Source of the DNA: Epiperipatus broadwayi
Taxonomy: Eukaryota > Onychophora > Udeonychophora > Euonychophora > Peripatidae
Direction of reading: 5' to 3'
Assembly: GCA_028023455.1 (NCBI GenBank)
Contig: JAQFVV010000315.1
Location: 972,501 to 1,036,500, forward strand
Length of the DNA stretch: 64,000 nucleotides
Below, in pieces: positions 37,910 to 50,745 of the stretch. The translations under genes were made by a program, and so were the position numbers. Position 1 is the stretch's first letter; every line of letters begins with the position of its first letter. The notes under the pieces are model-generated. The model ran no database searches, was not told the origin of the DNA, and saw only the letters and a list, made by a program, of their open reading frames with translations.

Positions 37910-39227
37910 GACCTTTTATTTAGGTCCCTGTAGTTAATAATTTCAAAATTTTAAATGATAATATAATTGGCAATAAAATCTTAATGAGTGGTCTCCAATA
38001 AAGATTGTTTTGGATGCACTGGGAAATTTGCATTGAGTGGAGATGAGATTTCAAACCCAGTCTAGGCTCTGACTAGACTAAAATAGAAATTTAAAAGTAT
38101 TATTATTATTTGGGAGATAAATATGTTGGTATTTTATTGTTATTGAATAGCCATAATAAAATAAATAAATAATTAAATCAAATTTATAAATCTTGTAAAA
38201 TCAATTATTATAGTAAATTACTTAAGCATATTTTTTTTTAGTACTAAACACAAAGCTGTCTTAAATAATAATGGATAGTTATTATAAATGAAGCCAGAGG
38301 GGGTAATACTAATTATGCTTACCAAAATTATTGGCAATTCACTCCCACAATGCATCAGAAAAACAAGCTATATATTGTCGAACCCAGTTGTAGGGGATTG
38401 GACTAATTAAAAAAAACAAGAACTAAGCAACCACAGAATTCAAGTCTAATCTAAAATAAGGAAAAAAAAACAAATATTAAAAAATTCTGAAATCTATTTG
38501 AATGGAGTTATAAGATCTTGCTATCTACAAATGTGGGAATATAAAATCTAAAACCTTATAGTCATTTAAACACCATTCTTCTATTGATTGATAATTCCAA
38601 GAAGTTATACAGAGGGAAAGATGAAAACCTCATGCATCATAACTGTCTCACATAAATATTATTTCAAATCAAGGAAATTTCAAGAAGAAGTAAGCTTTTA
38701 CTTTTATATTATTCATATATTTAAAATTTCTTCTTTAAAAATAACGCACAGATTATTTATTCATAAACTAAGAAGTTGATAGTGTTTGAATTTCATGCCA
38801 TTCTTATTATCTAGTAGAACGATATTATGTGCTTGTAAATTAAAATATAAAAAAAAATAATGATTCGAAATAATATTAAAAACCAGTATTATATATGATA
38901 TATATAGTAAATAAATTTAAAAGTCATTTTGAATCATCTAATTTTTAATAAAGTAACGATGAAAATATTTGCGTGATTTTATTATCTATTGTCTGCTAAA
39001 TTTTATCACAGGAACCTATGTAATGATAAAAATAATCAATTATCAATTAATTAAAATGCTAAAAATGTCATAGTGATAATTGAATAAATTCTTCAATCAC
39101 AACCTACTTTGCCAATAAGAATGGAATGAAATAAATATTTATTTTAAAGTTATATTGAGAAATATACATCGTTATAATAATGTTTTACAATATTAGAATA
39201 TATTCCGAGGGTTTAAACATTGCTACA
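37907..39227 (+). mobile_element. LTR-like unit E
   Basis: It starts TGTGACCTTTTATTTAGG immediately after an (AT)n tract, resembling the starts of B (TGTGCCCTTTTCTATAGG) and D (TGTGCCCTTTTATATGGG). A plausible end is ...GCTACA at 39227, after which a TA run leads into unit G2; that would give 1.32 kb. No ORF is present apart from a meaningless frame at 38588-38779. A solo or partial LTR is inferred from the edge only. Confidence 0.4.
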
Positions 39228-39240
39228 TATATATATATAT

Positions 39241-41302
39241 TGTAACGATATATAAATATGCCATTACATTAATTTAAAATAAAATCTTAAAGTTCACAAA
39301 TAAAAATAAAATCTATTAAAAAGAAAAAAAAACTAAACGCTAAAATTAAAATGTTTGTTAAACGTATATATTCGCACAGATGCTAAACTTTAAAAATATA
39401 TATTTTTTTATAAATAAAAAAAGATATTTAAATGTACTTTTTTTTATAAAAAAAGATTTAAATATAAAAATAGTTTAAAAAAGAAATAACGTAAGTAAAA
39501 ATAAAAACAGATATTAATTAATTCCTGTAATCTGTAAATGGAAATGATTGTTTATTAATTATCCAAAAGCTATGTAATTAAAAAGTCAGATGAAAAATAG
39601 ATAAGAGAAGAAAGAGATTTTAGCTGGACGAATGGAAGCAAATAAAGGCCCAGACCATAATGAAAAAATGGAACAGTGACATTTTTGTTCATGGAATCCA
39701 TAGGAGGACTATAAAAAGAAAAATATTGAGTTCCAGTCAGTTTTCTGGCTTGTTTTTGAGGGTCGTGATAGGATGCACATATTACACTCTCTCTCTCTAT
39801 TTTAAATATGAACTGACTGTGATACCAAAATGAATCAGCTAATGCTACCTCCGGAACATCTGACCGGGTTTTCAAATAAAGACTCTATGGAAATTTACAT
39901 CAAGAGCAGTGATTCTTCTACTGTAAGCTATTGACATAAACTCTAAAATTTAAAAATAATTATGAACTTTCGTTCAAGCTTATGAACTTCTATCTGATTT
40001 TTAAGTTTAAAATCAATTGATAATATTTAATTTTATATGTTTTGCTTTGAAAAAAAATCATTTCCATTTTATTGTTTTTTATTTGTATTAATACTTATCG
40101 TATACATTATTTAAATGCATGAAACTTAAAGTTGGGTATAGACGTTGCATAGATTCATTAGCGATTAATTGTGTTGCTGTTTCATAGTCGATTGGAATAT
40201 ATAATTCACCAATGTCACTGCGGCATCTTACGATGAATGCTATCAGGTTTTTTTTTATATTCCCTAACAATTGACATTGTCAATAGCTTTGTATTTTGAT
40301 CGGTTATGTTTATTTTGGAACGTTTTTAACCATGGAATCTGTGCAGCCGATCTATACTCAACATTTTAAAACAAATTTTATAAAATTCATCTGTGCAAAC
40401 ATAATAAATGTTAAATTTAAGTCAGGCATGAATGCTGTATAGATTTGTAAAGTTATATATAGTTTAAGGGAGGGTAATCTTAGGTTATTCATTTCGTAGT
40501 TGAATTAGCTCAATGGATTGGATATATTTGTGTAATTAGTAGATGTAGTATGATATCTGCTATGGGCAGGATTGCATATATATGACACACCCTCTGTTTG
40601 CATATGAATGAGTTTGTAAGCCAGCAAGGACCGCAGTCCATTCCTATGGAGTTTTTTGTTTATTGTTCTACTTGCCAACATATGTAGCATTCCTGTTGGT
40701 GGAGAGATAATGTCTTCTTTAACTCTACTTACTGTTCAGATGTACATTCCTGACAGTATAGTAATTTGTGTTGTCATATTTTCATGCTACATTGAATACA
40801 TAAAGGTATCAGATGGATTGGTTCCGGTTTGACTGCGAACTTTTGGCCTAAGGTTAAATAAAGGAAAGAATATTTTCTTGTCAAATGCAGATCTATGTAG
40901 TCTATTCATACTTGACTCACTAAATAAAATATTAAACTTATTGCAATATATTTAAATGTAAAATTAAAGATTAATATTAAAATCTAAAATGTTAAACTTA
41001 TTCCTCAAATTAGAATGATTTTATATGTGCATGAATAAATATTTTTATGTGTTAATTTCTGGCAGTGGCTTTTATTTTTTTTATATTTAAGATATAAAGT
41101 TATATTTTATAATCTCTGCTGTTCCACTGAGCTAGTGACTTGGGCTAACAATCTGAATATTTAAATAAAGTGAAATCTTAACAGCGCGTATCTGCCTACT
41201 TTATAATTTTTTCTAGGCTCAAATGCCTAGATGGCGCCCGTGTAGTGCAGATATCATAGATTGCGGTTAGATTCGATCTTCACTTGCTTTTCGATCGTTA
41301 CA
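39241..41302 (+). mobile_element. LTR-like unit G, copy 2 (plus orientation)
   Basis: It begins TGTAACGATA and ends GATCGTTACA, giving the TG...CA inverted ends of an LTR, and both ends touch TA tracts. A TATA box and TCAGTT initiator with 29-nt spacing lie near 39710-39742, about 470 nt from the start. A short ORF follows (MNQLMLPPEHLTGF..., from about 39830) and reaches a CTACTGTAAGC donor-like site. AATAAA occurs near 40855. Length is 2.06 kb. Internal sequence matches G1 in inverse orientation. Without flanking gag or pol, the best reading is a solo LTR left by recombination. Confidence 0.6.
39710..39742 (+). promoter_or_regulatory. Core promoter of G2: TATA box plus TCAGTT initiator
   Basis: TATAAAAAG at 39710-39718 is followed by TCAGTT at 39737-39742, with the initiator A 29 nt after the first T of TATA. 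TCAGT is the arthropod initiator consensus. The TATA part is conserved in G1 (ACTATAAAAAG on the minus strand). Confidence 0.55.
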
Positions 41303-41927
41303 ATATATATACATATATTACCATACAGGGAAGAATAAAATTAACAAAGAGTTTTAAAAGAAAAGGAAAGATAAATATGCTAAGTGTAATAAAATTCCAC
41401 TAATTTTTCAAGAAAAATTTATCTTGATTTTAAATGTAATAAATGATTCTTGTTATACTTCATTTGAAATGATTACAGAATAAAGCAATAAAGATTTTAA
41501 AAAGTTTGTTTTGAAGAATACAATAGCTCAAAGAATTATTCAGGAAATTTTCTATAGAAAAGTAGATAAACTTATCTTTTAAGTCTGCTACAATTGGAAG
41601 TATGAATTTTCATCGCTCTGTTAATTATCGATACTAAAAATATCAAATATTTTTTTTTGCTTTTGGATAAGTGTTAAATATTGCTCATTCCACACCCAAC
41701 AGGAGAATAAATATATATATGCGTTATCTGGAATGTTTGCTAATCACAATATTAATTCTTATTTTAACTTACCACAATGGAATGACTTGGATGAAGAGGA
41801 TAAAATTTAATGGATAAAAGTGTACTCTTATATTTTTTTATTACTGCTCTGTTATATATATATATATTACATAATGTGTTGTTTGGAAATTATGTTTATA
41901 AAACATATATATTTTGTTTTTGGCATG

Positions 41928-41969
<42 letters not shown>

Positions 41970-41989
41970 CATATATTTTTTTCTTTAAC

Positions 41990-42025
<36 letters not shown>

Positions 42026-45000
42026 GTTAAAGAAAAAAATTGTAAAATATACACATCTATTTTATGTATATGTATTTTAGTTAAGGGAAAACCAGAAAAA
42101 AATATATATATATATCTCGTTTATTTAGAGAGTGATAAAATATTTACTTCGCTCATATTTTGAAACCAATTATAATGTATATTATTAAAGAGGTGAATAT
42201 GCAAACATTTTTATCAAATATATACTGTATACTAAAATGACTGAATTATTTTCTTATATAAAAGAAAATTTGATATAAACCTTTTTCATTTCGTAATTTT
42301 CTATAGAAATGAACTTGTCCACTTTGAATACAAATACAGGTTTGATCTTTATGCTTACATACATTGTGCTCTCTCTAACAAAAGGATAGTTGTCATTTTA
42401 AATGATTAATGATCATTTGACATATATATTTTGGTTTGGCTGTGGATACATTAATGGTTTTACATTATAAAATGGAATATGTAGATTTTCACTGTTATTG
42501 GTGGTATTGTTTTATCTTGCTATGATATTGAGAATGACTAGTGAAAGTTTTTAGTTAATAGGATGTTCCAATTGAATGGCGTCCAATATATTAATATTTA
42601 TATGGAGCATAGGCTGATGAAGTCACCTATTGCTGATTTCATGAGAGGAAAATTGGGAGAGGCTAAGTACTAATTAATGCTTTTAAGCATTAGTAGTCCA
42701 AAAGCAAGGATATCCATGGTTTGAATTCTATTTTTTCATGATAAGGCAAAGCCCACACATGTACGTATATCCATAGAGAGCTATAGAATCAGCCACATAT
42801 TATTACACAACTGTCATGTTGTTTTTATAAAGTCTCTCTTTTTAGTGTTAAATTCCCCATGATGATCTAGAGTTAGTTTTTCCACCGTGTATGGTGAAGT
42901 ATAATAAGTCAAAATCATATAACAAGTATAAAAATAATGTTAAAGTTAGGAACACTGATCTAGCATAGTGTTATCTTAATTGAAATAGTGTTTATAATGT
43001 TGTGGGATCATCATCATTTATAGACAGACCAAACCAAATCTATTAACGATTGTAGAAAATGTTAGATGTAAAAGTAAGAGATGCACATTGGCAGCGTGAA
43101 TTCACCTTCATAAATAATGATGTGACAATAGAATGGTAAAATCAGTTATGTATTCAATAATTGAGTTGTGGACATAGGTAATGCTTTAGTGAGATATGGG
43201 TGTATTTGACTTTTGAATGTCTAATCTTATTTTAATGCACTAAACTTATTCCTTTCAAATTTAAATAAGTTAGTAATTGCACAGAATGTTATAATTGCCC
43301 TTATCATATTCTGATAAAAGATAGAGCTTTGGGATAATGCAATACTTTATAATGTTGGAATTCTAAATTTAAACTTTATGCATAACCTAAAGTTCTAAAT
43401 ATACTGCTATTATGTAATTTAAATTCTAGTTTAGTTTCAATAAAGTTTAATTATCTTATTCTTTAAAATAGGATAAAGAGAAATGGACGTTTTGAATATC
43501 ATTTTTAAAAGCAGATTGTATAAGTTAGTCTTGTTAACCAAAAGTATGGTCAATGGGAGACCAGGTATTTTTCCATCCATAAATTATTTTAATACATTAG
43601 TTTTATTTCATGCCAGATCTTTGAATTAAAATGTTGTAAATAGTGTAAATAAAATTTGTTGTATTTAAAAAATTATGTAGTTGCCTGTAATCTTATTGCT
43701 AATTACCACATCTATACACTATTATTGTTATTGCTATCAACCTATAAAAAGATATAAATTGAAATCATTATCGACCAATATAGCACTATTCACTATATTA
43801 TGCTATATCATAATAATTTTGGTAAGTCTTATAATTTATTGATACATCTAATGCGTCATCACACAATAATCAAAATGTTATTAACTTAGAGCATAGATTA
43901 ATGCAAGTAATAGATTAAGTATAAACATAATATTGATTTAATTGACTTAGTTAAATCCACAGAGCTATCATTCATTGATCTTGATCACGTGGTTTGGCAT
44001 TATATGAGAAAAGGAATTTGGTAAGTTATTATTCCTATTTCTTAAATATTAAAGTATAAGAGTTATTGAACTCATGAAGTTTATGTGTGACTGCAAAATA
44101 TAGTTCTTAATTTGATTTTAGATTGAGAGCTGTTTTGTGCATTATGTTTGGGTAGTGGTACAATCTCTCTTACTGACCCAAATATATTTTGTATAATGAT
44201 TTTAGTGTTTGAACCCTGAGAAGAATTAGTTGTTAAATTTCAAAATATAATTTAAATTTGTAGTAAATTTTATTGCTAATTAATTATTATAGTTGGACTT
44301 AAAATAGATTATTTTCCCTGTTATATGAAAGTTAGCTAAGCTTTAAGATGTAAATTACTTCTTTTGGCATAAAATGGATAGTTTGTTTTAACTTCATGTT
44401 AAATATTCTGGTTGTGTCAAGCTTGAAATCCCTATTTTTTTTATTTAGCTTATCTTTTTACCATTTAATACCATATTAGTTCGTAGTTTAAGATCTCAAT
44501 CTCAATCATTAACATTGTTCTTCAATTTCATCTTGATCCATTCTTTTATTTATTCATTCTCATTTGTCATTAATTCATTATTATAATTAATCGATCATAT
44601 ATTAACGTTTATTCTTTTATCATCTCAACTATTCATTAACTCTTATTCTATCGTCATCTTAATCATTCATTATTCTCATACATCTTCGTTCTTTTTTCTT
44701 AATTCTTAAACTTATTTCATCCCACTATTGAAGTATTACTTCTGTCCATCATCCATTTAGTCATTTACATCATAATTTACTCATTATTACATTTATAAGT
44801 TTAATTTTATAATCATTCCAGAGATATAAATTATTAGTTATGTATTAATTTGCTGAACATTAAATCTAACTCATCATATTTTGGTGGTGTGGATTTCAAA
44901 GCTGGTTTGACCAGAAATTTTTATTTTTATTAGTCGTCTTGTGATCTTCTTTAGATTGACAGTTTCATGCTAGTTTTATTCAATCCAGGAATCATTTTGT

Positions 45001-45129
45001 TAGTTTTACATTTTCATTTCTTTAGGATCATATTCGTGATAATGAGAGCACGATAGGTTAGAGATGCGATTATGGTGCTTAAAATGTGTGGTATGATTCA
45101 TTTATATTACAGTGATTTAGGAGAAGGTT

Positions 45130-45132
<3 letters not shown>
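41303..45132 (-). mobile_element. LTR-like unit F (edge only) and uncharacterised sequence
   Basis: The right edge read on the minus strand is TGTAACCTTCTCCTAA and directly adjoins an (AT)n tract at 45133, like the edge of element A at 17783 (TGTGACCTTCTCG). The interior has no significant ORF, and the left limit is unknown. Two TA runs at 41931-41966 and 41994-42021 sit in palindromes (TGAAATAT...ATATTTCA and TTCTTTAACCCAATAT...ATATTGGGTTAAAGAA). Otherwise nothing recognisable is seen in 42.2-45.1 kb. Confidence 0.3.
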
Positions 45133-45163
<31 letters not shown>

Positions 45164-45172
45164 AATCCTAAA

Positions 45173-45212
<40 letters not shown>
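45133..45212. repeat. (TA)n tracts in palindromic contexts
   Basis: GGTTACAAT...ATTGTAATCC and CCTAAATCTATAT...ATAGATTTAGG each surround a TA run, so arms on both sides of each run are reverse complements. Confidence 0.85.
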
Positions 45213-45221
<9 letters not shown>

Positions 45222-45394
45222 GATTTAGGATCTTTTTAGAAATTACATTATCTGTAAATCCAGATTAATCTTCTTTACGTGTGATTAAATTTCTTAGCAT
45301 GCATGCTGATACATTATCAGCACTCGTATTTCCTTCGATTTTAAACTTAGACAGAAATTCACTCTCATATATGTTACACAAAAGGGTAGGTTTT

Positions 45395-45396
<2 letters not shown>
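45213..45396 (+). repeat. Short interspersed repeat K, copy 2
   Basis: Second copy of the 36543-36740 repeat, same orientation, with a few substitutions and a shorter internal TA run. It is followed by TA runs to 45479. Confidence 0.75.
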
Positions 45397-45479
<83 letters not shown>

Positions 45480-45481
<2 letters not shown>

Positions 45482-48400
45482 TGACCTTGTAATTCTGCAT
45501 CTTCACTTCCGGATAGTATATGGTATAAAAATAAACGGATTCTATCGCAGTTAATAATTAATAACTAAAATATTCAGTATTAAAATTAAATGTTTCACTA
45601 GCTTAAATTTAAAATACTATAAGGTTCAGTTTATAAAAAATATATTAAATAAATATTTAATATTTTCATGAGACTCGAAGTGAAAATACAGGTGACAAGA
45701 TAGATTACATTGAGCCAATATCCTACAGGATACTACCTCAATGGCATAAGAACACTATCCCCCCCCCCCTTTATTACTATTTCAAATAACAAACTCATAG
45801 TATTCTTACGACTTTAATAACTTCTACTCACTAAGACTAAATTAATAATTAAATCTTAATCTTCTTTTTAATAATAATCTAGCTCAATAAAATAATCTCA
45901 GGTTCATAAAATTTATTCTAAGTTAATTTTTAAAAATACGGTAGTAAAATATGAGAAGGGATTTTATGTCATAATCTACTACACTTAAACTAATAATAAT
46001 AAATAACAATAATAATATTCTTCATGTAATGATATAATAAATATGTGGCAGCATTTTAATAATCTGACAAACAAAATATGTGTGGCAACTGATAGCATAT
46101 TTAATATAATATTGTGATAACTGATTTATGACCAATAAATAATGTGAGATTATGATTATTTAATTATAATGAATACCAATAAAATATTTAAATTTCTTTA
46201 TTTATCTTTTTGTGCAAAATTATATATTTGTTTCAGTTATTATGCATATATCGTGTTTTCATGCAGTGATGTGGAGAAATAAATAACTCTGACACAAAAT
46301 TTTTTTCAAATAACAAAATTTAACAAAGTTTATTACTAACAATAAATAACTAAACAATTTATTTACATTATTTACAGTGGATATCCTTAACCTTTTTTTA
46401 TTTTACAATTTGATCTACCTGGTTATCAAAAAAATAATTTATATTTCAATTATATTTTATTTAGATTTAGGACAAAATTAAAAAAAAAAAAATGTTATTA
46501 TTTGGTTTTTCATCACGGTTAACTTATTACAAATAAATTTATCTACTTTATTAGCAACAGCATTTTATCTCTAATATTGTTAAACTATCCTACCTTAAAA
46601 ATTCATACTTAGAAACATTCCATAGAAAATAAAATTTTATAATGAGTATGGATTTCTCAAAATATTAAAAAAAATTCATCTTGCAAAGTCAAAGATGTTA
46701 CACAAACTATTATCCAAAATTCAATACTAGATTTTAGTATTTATCACACAATGTTTACTAATCATAATATATTCTTCTTTAAGCCCTACTTTAGTATGAT
46801 ATAAGTTTAATCATTAATAGATTTCTGTTAATTAATAAACAAAAATATACTATGCATATTGTTTACATAATCTACTTTGTACTATTGTATTTTAAAATAA
46901 AATATGCAATACTTATTTTCTCTTAAAAAAATATACTAAAGCATTTAAAATTATTATCACTTAAAAATATCTTTGTTTAGATACCTTATTTTAAAATTTT
47001 ATATTTCATTTCCGAAATAAAATTCAAAATATATTTTATGATTCTTTGCTTCCCGTGGATACTTTGGATCTTCAAATTTAAGTTATAATATTCTGCTCCT
47101 TATAAGCAACTAAACTAATCTTATCCAAAAAACGATAGCACAACCTTAGTTCTAAATTATTTATCATTTCTTTTAAAATATCTTACTAAACGATGCAGTT
47201 ACATGAAATAAAGATAGCGAAAACAGATGCATAGGATTAAGGAAGAAAGCTAGAGTATTATTCTTAACATATCTCAAAATCATGGCACAGTGCGAAGAGG
47301 TAGGACATTTATCTGCCTAATATCCTCTAGTACAGGGACGATGTTAAAGCTATTTCTTCAGCTTTATTAGAACATCAAATATTTAAAGAAATATAAACAC
47401 TGTCCAAATAAAATGTGTATCAGTCATAGGGCTATGTTAACTATGCTGATAACCACATAAAGACTAAATATTATTCCCATTCCTTATCATATCCTATTTT
47501 AAATATACATCATCTTGGTTTCCTGCTAACTATAGTACTTCCAAGCCACTATCTCAACATTATTTCTCAAGATTTTTCTACATCTTACATCGATAAAATA
47601 ACTGTCTGCATTTACAAAACAATAAATAAAATTCATTAATAGTTAAACAATCTTACTATCCCATAAGAAAAGTCTGCTTACTTCATTGCTCTGTATGTTT
47701 AATCATATACGATTTACTTAGACAATATTTGGATATCCCATATCATAAAATTTTAAAAGAATCACATAATTTTTTGTTATGTTGGATTATATTACTAATA
47801 AAAAAAAATTTTAAATAATGTCGTATGCATATTTCCAAATCAATACTATCTCATAATGCTTTTTTTTAAAATGTTGTATAAAATGCGTTACATATAATTA
47901 AAAAAAAAACTTTTACACTTCATTCTTCCAATTTATGGATGATCTAAAGAAAATAAAAATATACATTAGAAAATTATTAATAGTTATTATTATTACCAAT
48001 AACCTTTATCTAGTCCTCGTGTTCAGTAGGCTTCCTTTGTCCACTTGAGCATTGCAGATAAAAAAAATTCACACCCATACATTTTATATTAAAATATTTT
48101 TAGCTAACTTATTAGATTGTTATATTATAAGATTTTAATATTAACAAATTAATGTTTTTATGTTTTTCCTAATCTTATATAAAATTTTAGATTTAAATTA
48201 GGTTAACAAAATAAAAAGAATCAAAACAATGGTTACATATTTTCTTGACGATAGTTCTGATAAGTCCAAAATGCTTATTATTTTCTCTAGAGTTTTTTAT
48301 TTTAAAATGTTCTCCAAGCACGTTAAAGTTTAAAATAAAAATAATTATTAATCCATATAGTAAATTTAGAAAATAATCCTTAGTTTTAATATTTAGGATG

Positions 48401-50271
48401 ATAATATTAATTAATCCATTGAAGCTTCTTAATCTTCTCTACCAATATTCTCTGCGTATCCGATGCATCAATCCATCTAATTTAATTTTAAAATATTCGA
48501 TAAACTTTTAGGTACTATTGGTATTTCCATGGATCCATTTTTTCATTCATCTATGTGTTCACTTTTATCTCTGTTTTCTTCTTGATACATTTAAACTTTC
48601 ACTTGGTATTTTTATACATCTCTTTTAAAATAAAAACTTCAAATACTTTTGAACAATTTTTTTCCAAGTGCATTTTAAATAATTCGAAGAACGGATATTT
48701 TAATATCAAAACGTTTCTGTAACATATTTTTTCGGGTTCTTTATTCAATTCTGCACTCAAAAATATTTTTTAAAAAAAATGTTACCTTTAGAAAGGATAT
48801 AACATTTTATTCCTTTGAATATTATACTATATAAAATAATTCAGGCAATATATAATTGTCTTATTATCATTTAAAAATAAATCCTGGATCAGTCTATAAA
48901 TAATATGTTTCCATACACTTTTTATACTCTGTATAGTGTCTGTGCTGTGATTTTTTATGTACCAAAAAATTCTCCGGTTATGCATAAATAAAGCTGTATC
49001 AATAAATATTCAAATATTTCTTTAGCATTACAATTTCTATCCATTTTATTTTGTAGTATATCCATTTTTATTGCGTAGCTTAGGTTAAACTTTTAGATAA
49101 AATACGACTGGTAAGTACTTTAAAAATTAGAAAATCATATTAAACGAAATTATTAAAAATATTTTTTAATTTATACTTTCTCTTGCAAAAAATATTTTTT
49201 TAAAATTATCAGTTAGTTTTTTGCAGATAAAGTTATAAGAAAGTACTAAAAAAATTGACTAAAATAAAAGATTTTTTAAAACACTATCTTTTGATAGTTA
49301 TAATTTACCTCTCTCCGGTTTCAATACATTTTTTTAATCTCCCGCTCTATCTTAGTTACAACGATATTTATCCTCTGTAAAAAAAAATACCTATTTTTTA
49401 TTGGTCAATTCTTACCCCGCTTGAAAACAAATTTACAGATTTTCAATTTATAGCAGAATTATATTTGAAAAAAAAAATGATGACGTAATGAACCCAAATA
49501 TTACTTAAAATATTACTTTTAAATAAATTATTATTTTATTAAAACTATTTAAACATTTAAAATAACATTTAATAACTTATTCCATTTATAACATTCAATT
49601 TATCTATTTTTATTTAAATAAAATATTTATTATTATTTGCTTTTAAGATAGGCAACAATTCTATCCAATTCTATAATATAACTTTTAAAATATTTTAAAC
49701 TTTGTTATTAATTCAAACAAGCAGTGTGTGATAGTATACATTAAAAAAATCACATGATTATAACTTTGACAGACGATTTTTAATCTATTTCTCTGCCTAG
49801 ACTAATAAAATTGATACACTTATTATATTGTATAAAATAATTATAAAAAATTTGGAAGAATAATTTAGAAAATATAGAATTAGATATAATTTTCACCATC
49901 ACAAAGTTTATTTTAAAAATATACTATATTAATTTTGACTATTTTAATATGATTACAATTCTAAATATAGCACCTATTAAATCATACGTTTTACACTATT
50001 AAAATCGGATTTTTAAATATACTTTTAATTATTTATAGCTGTGTTATTTAATATGGCCAGCTTTTACAACCATATGAAACAATATTTTAAGCTTTATATA
50101 ACTATTTTTAAATGATTTTGTATACTACATATTCTCTTCAGCTTCAAATTGTACTTTAAAGATATAATTGACTTAATATAATTAATGTATTAAAAAAAAA
50201 CATATTCTAAATTTAAAATTTTTTAGTAATTGACTGTTATGAATTATTACTGACCTATAGAAAAGGGCACA
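45480..50271 (-). mobile_element. 3' LTR of element B (long form)
   Basis: Read on the minus strand, the LTR starts TGTGCCCTTTTCTATAGG at 50271. Its last part ends ...ACAAGGTCAGA at 45480, touching a (TA)n tract. The first 1.32 kb (48950-50271) is nearly identical to the other LTR at 53.5-54.85 kb. The final 25 nt (TGACCTTGTAATTNTGC on plus) also match the other LTR's end. Between these lie about 3.4 kb (45.5-48.9 kb) that the other LTR lacks. So either this copy has gained an insertion or the 5' copy has lost sequence. No ORF is seen in the extra part. Confidence 0.65.
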
Positions 50272-50286
50272 TAACCTCCTCCTTAC
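50272..50286 (-). promoter_or_regulatory. Polypurine tract of element B
   Basis: The minus strand reads AAGGAGGAGGTTA immediately before the LTR start TGTGCCC, the position and composition expected for the plus-strand primer of an LTR retrotransposon. Confidence 0.65.
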
Positions 50287-50745
50287 AATAAAAATTTTAA
50301 ATTAAACATCTATCTTAATATTTACTCTATCCATTGACACTTAATATCTTTATCACTTGCTATAACCAAATTCTATCTTGTACTACTGAAATATAAAAAA
50401 AATACTGTTTTTAATACAAACCTATAAAATATTTGGACATTACACTCAGAATCTCAACTAGTAATACTAAAAAAAAATTTTCTACACTTCTAATGGGTAT
50501 GGAATTAGATTCCTAGCGTTGTACATCCCTTTTTCACCATCTGGTGTAGTCAACATGAAAGCATTTTCTCCTACTTTACTAAAAATCTTATATGGACCCT
50601 CGTAAAACACAAGAAATTTCTTAAATTGATTTCTTTGAAGGTTGCTATCATTTTAAAATTTTATATTTGTTCTGTAAAAATAAACAAGGTTATAATATAT
50701 ATTTTTTTAATATATGTCTTCTTTAAGAATTATTTGTCTTAATCA

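Noticed and set aside
39570-39875. 101-codon minus-strand frame (MKTRSDVPEVALADSFW...)
   Set aside because: It is antisense to the G2 promoter and leader region, is not preserved in G1, and has no recognisable domain.
42609-42640. CTGATGAAGTC motif suggesting a hammerhead ribozyme
   Set aside because: The catalytic GAAA and the third stem are absent.
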